From positions 1 to 64,000 of IMG/VR virus record IMGVR_UViG_3300008954_000024: DNA of 64,000 nt. One strand, 5' to 3'. Made by a program: the position numbers and the translations under genes. This DNA is from a virus. Shown in pieces: positions 27,431 through 36,308 of this stretch (positions within the stretch are counted from its first letter, which is position 1; the number at the start of each line of letters is the position of its first letter). Below the pieces are notes generated by a model. The model had not been told where the DNA came from, ran no database searches, and was given only the letters and a program-made list of their open reading frames with translations.

Positions 27431-28398
27431 CCGATGAAGGCCGGGTAATTCTAATTGTAGATGCCTTGAATTTGTTTACAAGGCACTATGTTGCACATCC
27501 TGCTGTCAACGCTAATGGTGGTCACGTTGGTGGAATTGTTGGATTTCTCTATGCTGTTGTTGATCTGATTGAGCGATATAAGCCAGAGCAAACAATTATT
27601 GTATGGGAAGGTGGCGGATCAACTCGAAAGCGGGCGATTTTTAAAGAGTATAAACAGCACAGGAGACCCGCAAAGCTTAACAGGTATTATGAGAAAGACC
27701 TGCCTGATACAGTCCAAAATAGAAATCATCAAATTTCAACTCTGGTCTCACTTATTGGAAATATCCCTATTTGCCAGATCTACGTTCCAGAGTGTGAAGC
27801 AGACGATGTTATAGGGTACCTGTGTCGATATAAGTTTCCAAATAAGAGAAAGCTTGTGGTTTCATCTGATCATGATTTTTACCAACTTCTAGACTCCAAG
27901 ACTATTATTTACTCACCCACATGGAAAAAGATGGTAACCTCAAAGGAGGTTACAGAAAAGTTTAAAATATCACCTACCAATTTTTGTCTAGCAAAATCAA
28001 TCTGTGGTGACGCATCAGACAATATAGACGGAGTAAAAGGTGCTGGGTTTAAAACTGTGGCCAAGAGATTTCCAGATCTAGCTGGAAAGCAAAGCATAAA
28101 TGTCAATCAGATAGTTGAGCAAGCTGAAAAAGCTATTCAGGAAGGTAGTAAGGTGAAGGTTTTTCAAAGAATTATTAGTTCGAAGGCGAAAATAGAGAGA
28201 AACTGGAAGCTAATTTATCTAGACACCTCTAACCTTGCTGCATCGCAAATTAAAAGAATAAACGAAACTGTTGATACTTTCAGCCCAGCCAAGAATAAAA
28301 TGCAGATGATGAGAATGTTTTTGCACGAAGGCATTCAGACATTTAATGTTGATAGAGTATTTTTGGCTCTAAATTACATCAGCACAAAGAAATCTTAA
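27427..28398 (+). CDS. 5'-3' exonuclease / RNase H (FEN-like)
   Basis: This 323-residue protein starts at a TTG that overlaps the uvsX stop by 4 bases. Residues 7-14 (VILIVDAL) contain the first metal-binding Asp. Later come ECEADDVIGYL and VVSSDHDFYQLL, the acidic metal cluster of 5'-3' exonucleases and T4 RNase H. A helix-hairpin-helix segment follows (SICGDASDNIDGVKGAGFKTVAKRF). It probably removes RNA primers and flaps on the lagging strand. It is coupled to the helicase gene, whose ATG overlaps its TAA. Confidence 0.88.
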   Translation: MTDEGRVILIVDALNLFTRHYVAHPAVNANGGHVGGIVGFLYAVVDLIERYKPEQTIIVWEGGGSTRKRAIFKEYKQHRRPAKLNRYYEKDLPDTVQNRNHQISTLVSLIGNIPICQIYVPECEADDVIGYLCRYKFPNKRKLVVSSDHDFYQLLDSKTIIYSPTWKKMVTSKEVTEKFKISPTNFCLAKSICGDASDNIDGVKGAGFKTVAKRFPDLAGKQSINVNQIVEQAEKAIQEGSKVKVFQRIISSKAKIERNWKLIYLDTSNLAASQIKRINETVDTFSPAKNKMQMMRMFLHEGIQTFNVDRVFLALNYISTKKS

Positions 28399-29768
28399 TG
28401 CCTGTTGCACACTTTAAACAGTACGGAAAAAGCTTCGAAGAAAAGATTTTTCAGTGTTTTTTGACTGATCAAAAATGGTCAGCACAAATGACTGAGATGA
28501 TGACTCCGGAGTACTTTGATGTAAAATATCTCAGGTATCTTACTGAGAGATATTTCAACTATTATCTAAAATACAAGGCATTTCCGACACTCTCTCTGCT
28601 TATAACAATAGTGAGAGATGATCTAAAGGAGGGTGCAGACATTCTCTTACGAGATCAGATCGTAGATTTTCTGCACCGAATTAAGACGAATCCTGATGTT
28701 GGAGACTTACAATTTGTAAAAGATAAGACACTTGATTTTTGTCGGAAACAGGCACTTCGAGCAGCACTTGAAAAAGCGGTTGAAATGGTTTCTACAGACA
28801 AATATGAATGTGTTGTTGATTTAATGAAGGATGCCTTGGCAGTAGGAACTCCCTCGAGCCTTGGTCATGATTTTTTTATAGACGCTAGTGCTAGATTTGA
28901 AACGATTTCAAGAATAACATGCCCGACAGGATTAGCTCATCTTGACAAGAAGACAGTTTTAAATGGTGGGCTAGGAAGGGGGGAGATAGGCGTGATCATT
29001 GCCAACACTGGTGTGGGCAAGTCTCACTTTCTGGTTCACACAGGATGTGAAGCATTAAGGGTAGGTAAGAATGTGATTCACTACACATTTGAGTTGTCAG
29101 AAACAGCAGTTGGATTGAGATATGATTCGAACTTGACAGATGTTCCTAGCCATGAGGTCATTGATCGAAAAGATGAAGTTTTAAAGAAATATGAGGGATC
29201 AGACTTGGGTCGATTAATTATAAAGTCCTTTCCAACCGGGTCTGCCTCTGTGATGACTTTGAGAAACCATATTGAGAAGGTTTTACTCAAGTCTTTTGCT
29301 CCAAGTTTGATAATTATTGATTACGCAGACATCATGAGATCGTCCAGAAAGTATGAAAATTTAAGGCATGAGCTCAAATTGATTTATGAAGAATTGAGAA
29401 ATTTGGCAATGGATATGAATATACCGATTTGGACAGCATCACAGGCAAATCGAGAATCGGCAAATTCTTCAGTGGTGGGTTTAGAGAACATGTCAGAGGC
29501 ATATGGCAAGGCAATGGTTGCAGATGTTGTATTATCCCTTTCTCGTAAGCCAATAGAAAAGGCCTCGGGAGCTGGTCGACTATTCATTGCAAAAAATAGA
29601 GCGGGCCGAGATGGAATTTTGTTTCCGATAAATCTCGATACGTCAAGGTCTAAATTAGTTATTTTAGAAGAAGACGCTGAAATGTCCTTGAATGAGATAA
29701 TGTCATCTGACCGAGACGCGATGAAAGGTTTGCTGCGAAGCAAATGGAAAGAAATAAATGAAGGCTAA
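28398..29768 (+). CDS. Replicative DNA helicase, DnaB-type
   Basis: This 456-residue protein has an N-terminal helical domain (about 1-150) and a RecA-like motor. Walker A is ANTGVGKS (residues 202-209), Walker B is LIIIDYADI (304-312), and a later SQANRESANSS region matches DnaB motif H3. TFELSE near residue 230 is also typical. It unwinds the fork and may recruit primase. T4 gp41 is similar in size (475). No primase is seen in the window. The ATG overlaps the preceding stop by one base. Confidence 0.9.
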   Translation: MPVAHFKQYGKSFEEKIFQCFLTDQKWSAQMTEMMTPEYFDVKYLRYLTERYFNYYLKYKAFPTLSLLITIVRDDLKEGADILLRDQIVDFLHRIKTNPDVGDLQFVKDKTLDFCRKQALRAALEKAVEMVSTDKYECVVDLMKDALAVGTPSSLGHDFFIDASARFETISRITCPTGLAHLDKKTVLNGGLGRGEIGVIIANTGVGKSHFLVHTGCEALRVGKNVIHYTFELSETAVGLRYDSNLTDVPSHEVIDRKDEVLKKYEGSDLGRLIIKSFPTGSASVMTLRNHIEKVLLKSFAPSLIIIDYADIMRSSRKYENLRHELKLIYEELRNLAMDMNIPIWTASQANRESANSSVVGLENMSEAYGKAMVADVVLSLSRKPIEKASGAGRLFIAKNRAGRDGILFPINLDTSRSKLVILEEDAEMSLNEIMSSDRDAMKGLLRSKWKEINEG

Positions 29769-29791
29769 AGGCCGTTTTAATTGGAGAAATT

Positions 29792-32257
29792 GTGGCAGAG
29801 TTTGATGAAGTTATCAGAAGAAGTTTGGAATATTTTGGTGATGATAATCTTGCAGCAAATGTTTTTGCGACAAAGTATGCTCTCTGTGACAAGGAGGGAG
29901 ATTATCTCGAAGTCACACCTGATGATATGCACCGACGCTTAGCTTCAGAATTTGCCAGAATTGAGAAAAAGTATCCCAACCCAATGACAGAAGAAGAAAT
30001 CTACAGCCTCTTCAAGAATTTCACATATATTGTTCCACAGGGAAGTCCGATGTCAGGCATTGGAAATGATCACTTTATTCAATCATTATCCAATTGCTTT
30101 GTCATAGAGTCGCCACGTGATTCTTACGGCGGAATACTAAAGACAGATCAGGAGCTGGTTCAGATTGCAAAGCGCCGCGGCGGCGTGGGCTTTGATCTTA
30201 GCACAATTCGGCCCAAGGGTCTTGGGACTGGTAATGCAGCAAAGACAACTGATGGAATTGAAGTATTTATGGACAGATATTCTAATTCATGTCGAGAAGT
30301 CGCGCAAGGTGGAAGACGCGGTGCATTAATGCTGACAATATCTGTCCATCATCCACAAATTCGAGATTTTATTAAGATTAAGCGAAAACTTGATCGTGTT
30401 ACAGGCGCCAATATTTCGATAAGACTGTCTGATGAATTTATGAAGGCAGTGGAAAAGGGAAGTGATGTTGAGTTACGCTTTCCAGTAGATGAAGATTCTC
30501 CACAAATAACTGTAATGGATGATGCAAGAGAGATCTGGCATGAGATAGTTTCGTCAGCACATGCTTCTGCAGAGCCTGGATTGCTCTTTTGGGATAATGC
30601 AATCAATCTCACACCCTCTGATGCCTATGCAGATATTGGATTTGGGTCAACTTCAACCAACCCTTGCGGTGAAATAATTTTGAGCCCATATGATTCATGT
30701 AGATTAATGCTAATAAATCTATCTTCGTTTGTTTTAAATCCATATGGCTCAGATTCAAAATTTGATTTTGAGGGTATGTCTGAGGTAACTCAAAAAGCAC
30801 AAAGGCTCATGGATGATATGATTGATCTTGAAATTGAGCAGGTCGATAAAATTTTGGCTAAGATTGATGCAGATCCGGAGACCGACGAGGTCAAGGCAAT
30901 TGAGAAAAATCTCTGGGTAAAGATTAAGGATATGGCACTCAAAGGTCGTCGCACGGGATTAGGAGTAACTGCTGTAGGAGATACACTCGCTTCTTTGGGA
31001 GTTGAGTATGGGTCTGATAAGTCTATTAAGATTGTTGAAAAAATTTATAAGACGCTGTGCATTAATGCATATAGATCTTCATGTCATCTTGCAGAAGAGA
31101 GGGGTTCATTTCCAGTTCATGACCATTCACGAGAAGAGGATCATGAGTTTTTGCGCAGAGTGTGGAAGGCAGCACCTGACGTTTATGAAATGTGTAAGCG
31201 ACACGGACGTAGAAATATCGCATTGACAACCACAGCTCCTGCAGGATCTGTGTCAACCCTTACGCAGACAACAAGCGGAATTGAACCTGCATATCTTCTT
31301 AGCTACACACGTAGAAAGAAAATAACTGGTCAGGATGTCAATGCTAGTGTAGATTTTATCGATGATGTCGGAGACAAGTGGCAGGAGTATAATGTGTATC
31401 ACCACGGGTACAAACAGTGGATGAATATCACAGGAAATGAGGATGATCCATCTAAGTCTCCGTATCATAAATCTACTGCCAATGAAATTAACTGGATCAA
31501 TAAGGTAAGAATGCAAGCAGCTGCCCAGAAGTGGGTATGTCATGCAATTTCAAATACCACAAATATTCCTACTGATACTGATGTTGAGACGGTTAAGGAG
31601 ATCTATATAACGGGGTGGAGATCCGGATGCAAAGGTGTGACTGTTTATCGAGATGGGTGCAGATCTGGTGTGCTAGTCTCAGGAAGTCGAAAGAAGAAAA
31701 CTAGATTTAAAACACACGATGCACCCGTCAGGCCCAGTGAGCTACCTTGTAATATTCATCATGCCACAATTAAGGGTGAAGCCTGGACAATCCTTGTGGG
31801 CTTGCTCGGCGGAAGACCTTATGAGGTAATTGGTGGTCTCCAAAAGTACATTGAAATACCAAAGAAACACTCTTTTGGAATTATTGTTAAGCACCCAAGA
31901 AAGACAAAAAATTCTATATACGATTTAAGAATTGGAAAAAATGGTGATGAGTTTGTGATTAAAGATGTTGTTTCTGTCTTTGACAATCCCAATCATGCTG
32001 GGTTTACTAGAACAATTTCACTGGCATTACGCCACGGTGCGCCAATTCACTACATTGTTGAACAGCTACAAAAGGATAAGGACGCTGATTTATTTTCTTT
32101 TTCTCGGGTTGTAGCAAGGGTGTTGAAAAGTTACATTAAGAATGGTGAGAGAGCACATGAGGATAAGGTTTGTGATACCTGTCATGCTGAACGTTCGCTT
32201 ATTTACCAGGAAGGATGTGTTACATGTAAATCGTGCGGTTCTTCTAAGTGCGGTTAA
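29792..32257 (+). CDS. nrdJ: Ribonucleotide reductase, class II (B12-dependent)
   Basis: This 821-residue protein begins at a GTG after GGAG. Active-site residues are visible: Cys102 (SNCFV), the NPCGE motif (Asn290, Cys292, Glu294) and Cys303, spaced like the class II enzymes. Near 475-500 a TTTAPAGSVS segment matches the substrate phosphate loop. The C-terminal cysteines (CDTCH, CVTCKSCGSSKCG) form the electron-entry tail. It reduces ribonucleotides to deoxyribonucleotides using adenosylcobalamin, so the host must supply B12. No iron subunit gene follows, as expected for class II. Confidence 0.93.
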   Translation: MAEFDEVIRRSLEYFGDDNLAANVFATKYALCDKEGDYLEVTPDDMHRRLASEFARIEKKYPNPMTEEEIYSLFKNFTYIVPQGSPMSGIGNDHFIQSLSNCFVIESPRDSYGGILKTDQELVQIAKRRGGVGFDLSTIRPKGLGTGNAAKTTDGIEVFMDRYSNSCREVAQGGRRGALMLTISVHHPQIRDFIKIKRKLDRVTGANISIRLSDEFMKAVEKGSDVELRFPVDEDSPQITVMDDAREIWHEIVSSAHASAEPGLLFWDNAINLTPSDAYADIGFGSTSTNPCGEIILSPYDSCRLMLINLSSFVLNPYGSDSKFDFEGMSEVTQKAQRLMDDMIDLEIEQVDKILAKIDADPETDEVKAIEKNLWVKIKDMALKGRRTGLGVTAVGDTLASLGVEYGSDKSIKIVEKIYKTLCINAYRSSCHLAEERGSFPVHDHSREEDHEFLRRVWKAAPDVYEMCKRHGRRNIALTTTAPAGSVSTLTQTTSGIEPAYLLSYTRRKKITGQDVNASVDFIDDVGDKWQEYNVYHHGYKQWMNITGNEDDPSKSPYHKSTANEINWINKVRMQAAAQKWVCHAISNTTNIPTDTDVETVKEIYITGWRSGCKGVTVYRDGCRSGVLVSGSRKKKTRFKTHDAPVRPSELPCNIHHATIKGEAWTILVGLLGGRPYEVIGGLQKYIEIPKKHSFGIIVKHPRKTKNSIYDLRIGKNGDEFVIKDVVSVFDNPNHAGFTRTISLALRHGAPIHYIVEQLQKDKDADLFSFSRVVARVLKSYIKNGERAHEDKVCDTCHAERSLIYQEGCVTCKSCGSSKCG

Positions 32258-32269
32258 AGTGAGAAAAGT

Positions 32270-32872
32270 GTGAAGTGGACAACAGAAATATCACCAGAAA
32301 TAAAAGAAGTTGAGCTAAGAAAAAATCCTGTTATAATTCGAGTCAATAAGTTCGATGAAGATGCTGCAAAGACATTTAGCCAGGAGATTGCACAGGCTCA
32401 CAACACTGGTCAAAAAGTCATTCCAGTCGTAATTGATTCATACGGCGGTCAAGTCTATAGCTTGATGTCAATGATTAGCGCAGTAAAGCATTCAGAATTA
32501 CCAATAGCAACTATTGTAGAGGGCAAGGCGATGTCTTGTGGTGCTATCTTGTTTTCCTTCGGTACAGATGGAATGAGATTTATGGATCCGAATGCCACTG
32601 TGATGATACATGACGTATCATCAATGGAAAGGGGAAAGGTCGAAGAGCTCAAGGCATCTGCTGAGGAAACAGAGAGATTAAACAACATTGTTTACACAAT
32701 GATGGCAAGAAACTGTGGCAAGAGAGATGATTATTTTCTGAAAATCGTGCATAAAAAAGGACATGCTGACTGGTTTTTAGATCCCGACGAGACTAAAAAG
32801 CACGGTCTTGCAAATCAGCTGAGAGTACCAAAGTTCAATATTAAGATTTCTGTTGATATAGACTTTGAATAA
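32270..32872 (+). CDS. ClpP-like serine protease
   Basis: This 200-residue protein begins at a GTG at 32270. The triad fits ClpP: Ser89 in GKAMSCGAILF, His114 in VMIHDVSS and Asp167 in ADWFLDPDE, near the spacing in E. coli (97, 122, 171). No Clp ATPase is seen in the window, so it would use a host chaperone, self-assemble, or serve as a head-maturation-like protease. It follows the RNR gene and precedes a thioesterase and the endolysin. Confidence 0.8.
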   Translation: MKWTTEISPEIKEVELRKNPVIIRVNKFDEDAAKTFSQEIAQAHNTGQKVIPVVIDSYGGQVYSLMSMISAVKHSELPIATIVEGKAMSCGAILFSFGTDGMRFMDPNATVMIHDVSSMERGKVEELKASAEETERLNNIVYTMMARNCGKRDDYFLKIVHKKGHADWFLDPDETKKHGLANQLRVPKFNIKISVDIDFE

Positions 32873-32880
32873 GTACTTAA

Positions 32881-33315
32881 ATGGAGCTTATTTCAACTCA
32901 CATATGCAAGGGGCAAAATATTGGTGTCCACGGTAATTTATTTGGAGGCGTGATGCTTTCATGGCTCGATGAAGCAGGTGGAGCATATGCAGGCCAGTGC
33001 TGTGACACACCTAGAATGGTGACACTAAAGATGGCAGAATGCATTTTTAAAAAACCAGTTAGACCCGGTCATCTTATCAAGATATATGGTAAGGTTTTAA
33101 GTGTTGGAAACACATCTATTATTATTAGACTTGAAGCTCGCAGGCACAGCCCATACAATGGCACACAAAAAGCAGTTTGTGAAACAGAGATAACCTACCT
33201 TAGGGTCGACGGCGACGGAGAAGCCATTCCTATAAGTGACAAAGTTAAGAAAAAATATAAAGACAGGTCATCCCTAGCATCTCTCAAGGATACAGGATCA
33301 GATAAAGATGGATAA
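32881..33315 (+). CDS. Hotdog acyl-CoA thioesterase
   Basis: This 144-residue protein has HGNLFGGVMLSWLDEAGGAY (residues 17-36), the helix and acidic residue of YciA/BACH-type acyl-CoA thioesterases, then CIFKKPVRPGHLIKIYGKV and a strand ending in CETEITY. Such enzymes release CoA from acyl-CoA. In a phage it may shift host lipid pools or the envelope. Its end overlaps the endolysin start by 8 bases, so the two are made together. The substrate is not predictable. Confidence 0.8.
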   Translation: MELISTHICKGQNIGVHGNLFGGVMLSWLDEAGGAYAGQCCDTPRMVTLKMAECIFKKPVRPGHLIKIYGKVLSVGNTSIIIRLEARRHSPYNGTQKAVCETEITYLRVDGDGEAIPISDKVKKKYKDRSSLASLKDTGSDKDG

Positions 33316-34252
33316 GGATTTTTACAATAGTTCAAGCGCAGCCAGTCTTGGGTGGAATCCCGCGTGGTTCGGCTGTGATGAATTTGATGTCAACCTGGTA
33401 AAAGCAGTTCAGAAGTGGCAGAAAAAAAATGGTTTAACAGCAGATGGCTTAGTGGGTCCTGCGACGTACAGAAGGATTTGGACAGAGAGAGAGGCAAATA
33501 TTTCATCTTACAAGTCAAGAAGACATGTATCTACTTCTGGTGACAAACACATTGTCCACAACGGATCATTTATTCCGATCGAGTGGAATAATGTCATTCT
33601 TTGGGATGAGCCCAGTGGGTTTAAATCGAAAAAAGGTTGCTACACTGATTATTCTGGGAAACCCGATCGAAAACCGACATTCTTTGTAAACCACTGGGAC
33701 GTATGTCTCAGCGCAGAGTCTTGTGCGAGAGTTTTAAATAACCGCAAGGTATCAGTTCATTTTCTTATCGATAATGATGGAACAATCTTTCAGATGCTAG
33801 ATACCCAGCATAAAGCATGGCATGCTGGCATACCTCGATTTGAAGGAGGAAACACAAAAGGGATTGGAGTTGAGATATCAAATGCGTACTATCTCAAGTA
33901 TCAAGATTGGTATGTCAACCATGGCTTCGGGGAGAGGCCGATACAGGAGAATGCCTGGGTTCACGGAAAGAAATTAGATCCCTTTTTGGATTTTTACCCA
34001 GTGCAACTTGAAGCGTTAAAGGCCCTATGGAAGGCTATCCACATTGGCCACGGAATTCCTCTAGAGTATCCTAAAAATTCAAACGGGCATATTGAAACAG
34101 GTGTTCACAAAGACTGCGAGAGGGGAAAGTTTCATGGATTCTGTAATCATTATAATTTCACTAAGTCAAAAAAAGATTGTGCCGGCTTAGATTTACCGAA
34201 TCTTCTTAATGCTGTTAAGAATGAGCCGATATACTGTATGGACACTGAATAA
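33308..34252 (+). CDS. N-acetylmuramoyl-L-alanine amidase endolysin
   Basis: This 314-residue protein has two domains. Residues 10-60 contain a peptidoglycan-binding helix pattern (AVQKWQKKNGLTADGLVGPATYRRIW). Residues 100-290 form an amidase_2-type domain with FFVNHWDV (His129), AWHAG, and C-terminal His/Cys/Asp residues in a segment with HKDCERGKFHGFCNH. It cleaves the amide bond between MurNAc and the stem peptide. No signal peptide or membrane anchor is visible, so export would need a holin. No holin is recognised in the window. Confidence 0.88.
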   Translation: MDKDFYNSSSAASLGWNPAWFGCDEFDVNLVKAVQKWQKKNGLTADGLVGPATYRRIWTEREANISSYKSRRHVSTSGDKHIVHNGSFIPIEWNNVILWDEPSGFKSKKGCYTDYSGKPDRKPTFFVNHWDVCLSAESCARVLNNRKVSVHFLIDNDGTIFQMLDTQHKAWHAGIPRFEGGNTKGIGVEISNAYYLKYQDWYVNHGFGERPIQENAWVHGKKLDPFLDFYPVQLEALKALWKAIHIGHGIPLEYPKNSNGHIETGVHKDCERGKFHGFCNHYNFTKSKKDCAGLDLPNLLNAVKNEPIYCMDTE

Positions 34253-34326
34253 TAATAGCCGGCCCAATTAATAACCTCTGTGATATTTAATATATTGCGC
34301 ATGTGTCATAGCGCTGTGAGGTTTTT

Positions 34327-36207
34327 GTGGCAACAAAGAGAAACTTCGGTATCACCACCCTGCGGTTTAACCAAGGAATTATTGTAAGCGGTACTGATTG
34401 TGGTAATGGAACTGTAATTGTAACAGGAAGCATGGTAGTTTCAGGAGCTGAATCTAGCCCGGCTTTAGATTTATACACCAGTCTTTCAGGCAAATATGCG
34501 GCTGTTATTGACAATGATCAAAATAGTCAAGGTCACGGACTAAAGGTAACCAGTGATGGAAGTGGAACTGGAACAAATTTATTTGATGTGGAATCTGGGA
34601 TAACAACAGTGTTCAGGGTCCGGGGTGATGGAAAAGTTGCAATCGGTGAAACATCAGAAGGTGGAATTCCGACACAAGTAGAGGCACTCACAGTTAATGG
34701 TGATTTAAGTTTTAGGGATTATCTAAAACGTCGAGGGGATGGTGACACATACATTGGAATGCCGGCTAATGATCAAATGGAATTAGTTGCTGGCGGCGTT
34801 ACTTTTGTTTCGATAGTAGAAGATGGTTCCCAAGATAAAATTACTTTTAATGATAATGCCGCCGATGTTGATTTTATAGTAGAATCGCCTAATGAAACAA
34901 AAGCTTTATATCTCCACGCTGGCAATGAAGTATTTCACATTAATCATGGTGAGTCAAATTTCCAAACAAAAATTCACAATACAAATGATCTAGCACTTAC
35001 AGTAAATTCTGCCGGTGTAGTTTTAAACGACGACGGACATGCTACAAATGATTTTCGTGTAGAAAGTGACAATAATAATCACATGCTATTTGTAGATGCG
35101 GGAAATGATTCGATTTCCATAGCATCCAACACAGTTTCCGGAACCGATACAAACTTCCTTGTCTCAGGTTCAATATCGTCTCGAGGAACTACTGCTAGAG
35201 GAACATCAGTCTTTGGAGGAGATTTATTTAGTAGTGGAACTTTTTACTCTATGTACGGAATGAGAGTCGACACATCTGCTGAGATTCATGTTCTTAATAT
35301 AGACCCAACCTTAGACACTGTATCCTTCTTTAAGGAAGGTACACCAGGATCAGACGTGAACTGGTTCGTGTCTGGTGCAATCGGCGGAACTATTAATCAC
35401 GCAGCCTTTGGCGGAGATCTAGTTGTATCGGGCAATCTTGGAATTGGAACAGGTTCTCCAGCAGAAATCCTACACATAGTGGGCGCGGATTCTGTTTTAC
35501 GTCTTGATGATACGACTAGTAACTATCGGATAGATCTCGAGGTTGGCGGCGGGCTCAAGCTGATGATGGGCACTACCACGAATAGTGACGCTTTCATGAC
35601 GTTGATGGCTCATTCCGGCAAAAACAAGCTTGACACAACGAATCGAGACTTTCATCTATACGGTAACAATACAACGACGGGTTTCTATTTTGATGAAAGT
35701 GAAGGAACATTCGGGTTTGGAACCGACAGTCCAACAGCGACTGTACAGATTGTTGGCACAGATACTGATAACCTCCTCTCTCTTCGCTCTGATAGCTACG
35801 TTGATCTTTTAGTTGTCACAGGATCTGGAAGAGTTGGGATCAATGCTCCAAATCCAGGTTCAACACTCCAGGTTAGCGGATCTGTTGGTTTTCTGGTCTC
35901 AAGCTTTGCTAGCAATCATGCACTTGATGAGACTCACACTGTAGCAATTGCAGATTGTAATGGAGGCAATGTAACACTAACATTACCACCAGCAGCAGAT
36001 GCAATTGTAGGAAGAAAATACATCATAAAAAGACTCGACTCAGGGGGAAGCGGCGGTGGCAACTCATTGACAATAGCAAGAAATGGTGCAGTCATCGACG
36101 GAGCAGCATCTAATATAGGAAGCATTGAAAATCAAACTAGCCATACTTTAATCTGTCTCGGTGCTGGAAACGGTTGGGCAATTATTGACAAGTATGTCGG
36201 CATTTAA
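34327..36207 (+). CDS. Fibre protein A
   Basis: This 626-residue protein begins at a GTG. It is rich in Gly, Ser, Thr and Asn, with strand repeats such as VSGS. A central module (about residues 140-260, with GDTYIGM, NHGESNF, IHNTNDLA, DDGHATNDFRVESDN) recurs in the 1825-residue fibre. The last 100 residues (TVAIADCNGGNVTLTLPPAADAI to GNGWAIIDKYVGI) are a distinct tip domain that may bind the receptor. It lacks any catalytic motif. It probably forms trimeric tail or side fibres with the two following fibre proteins. Confidence 0.65.
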   Translation: MATKRNFGITTLRFNQGIIVSGTDCGNGTVIVTGSMVVSGAESSPALDLYTSLSGKYAAVIDNDQNSQGHGLKVTSDGSGTGTNLFDVESGITTVFRVRGDGKVAIGETSEGGIPTQVEALTVNGDLSFRDYLKRRGDGDTYIGMPANDQMELVAGGVTFVSIVEDGSQDKITFNDNAADVDFIVESPNETKALYLHAGNEVFHINHGESNFQTKIHNTNDLALTVNSAGVVLNDDGHATNDFRVESDNNNHMLFVDAGNDSISIASNTVSGTDTNFLVSGSISSRGTTARGTSVFGGDLFSSGTFYSMYGMRVDTSAEIHVLNIDPTLDTVSFFKEGTPGSDVNWFVSGAIGGTINHAAFGGDLVVSGNLGIGTGSPAEILHIVGADSVLRLDDTTSNYRIDLEVGGGLKLMMGTTTNSDAFMTLMAHSGKNKLDTTNRDFHLYGNNTTTGFYFDESEGTFGFGTDSPTATVQIVGTDTDNLLSLRSDSYVDLLVVTGSGRVGINAPNPGSTLQVSGSVGFLVSSFASNHALDETHTVAIADCNGGNVTLTLPPAADAIVGRKYIIKRLDSGGSGGGNSLTIARNGAVIDGAASNIGSIENQTSHTLICLGAGNGWAIIDKYVGI

Positions 36208-36245
36208 TTACAGCATGATTTAAGGTCTGATTCGACTTATCAGCT

Positions 36246-36268
36246 TACCAGAATATTTATTGCTGGTA
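36246..36268 (+). promoter_or_regulatory. Stem-loop with TATTTAT loop
   Basis: TACCAG (36246) pairs with CTGGTA (36263) around AATATTTATTG. It precedes fibre gene B by 40 bases and shares the TATTTAT motif seen near other late genes. The rest of the 101-base gap holds no gene. Confidence 0.35.
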
Positions 36269-36308
36269 GTGTGCCGTCTTCGTGATACCAGAGTTTAAGA
36301 TAAGTTAA

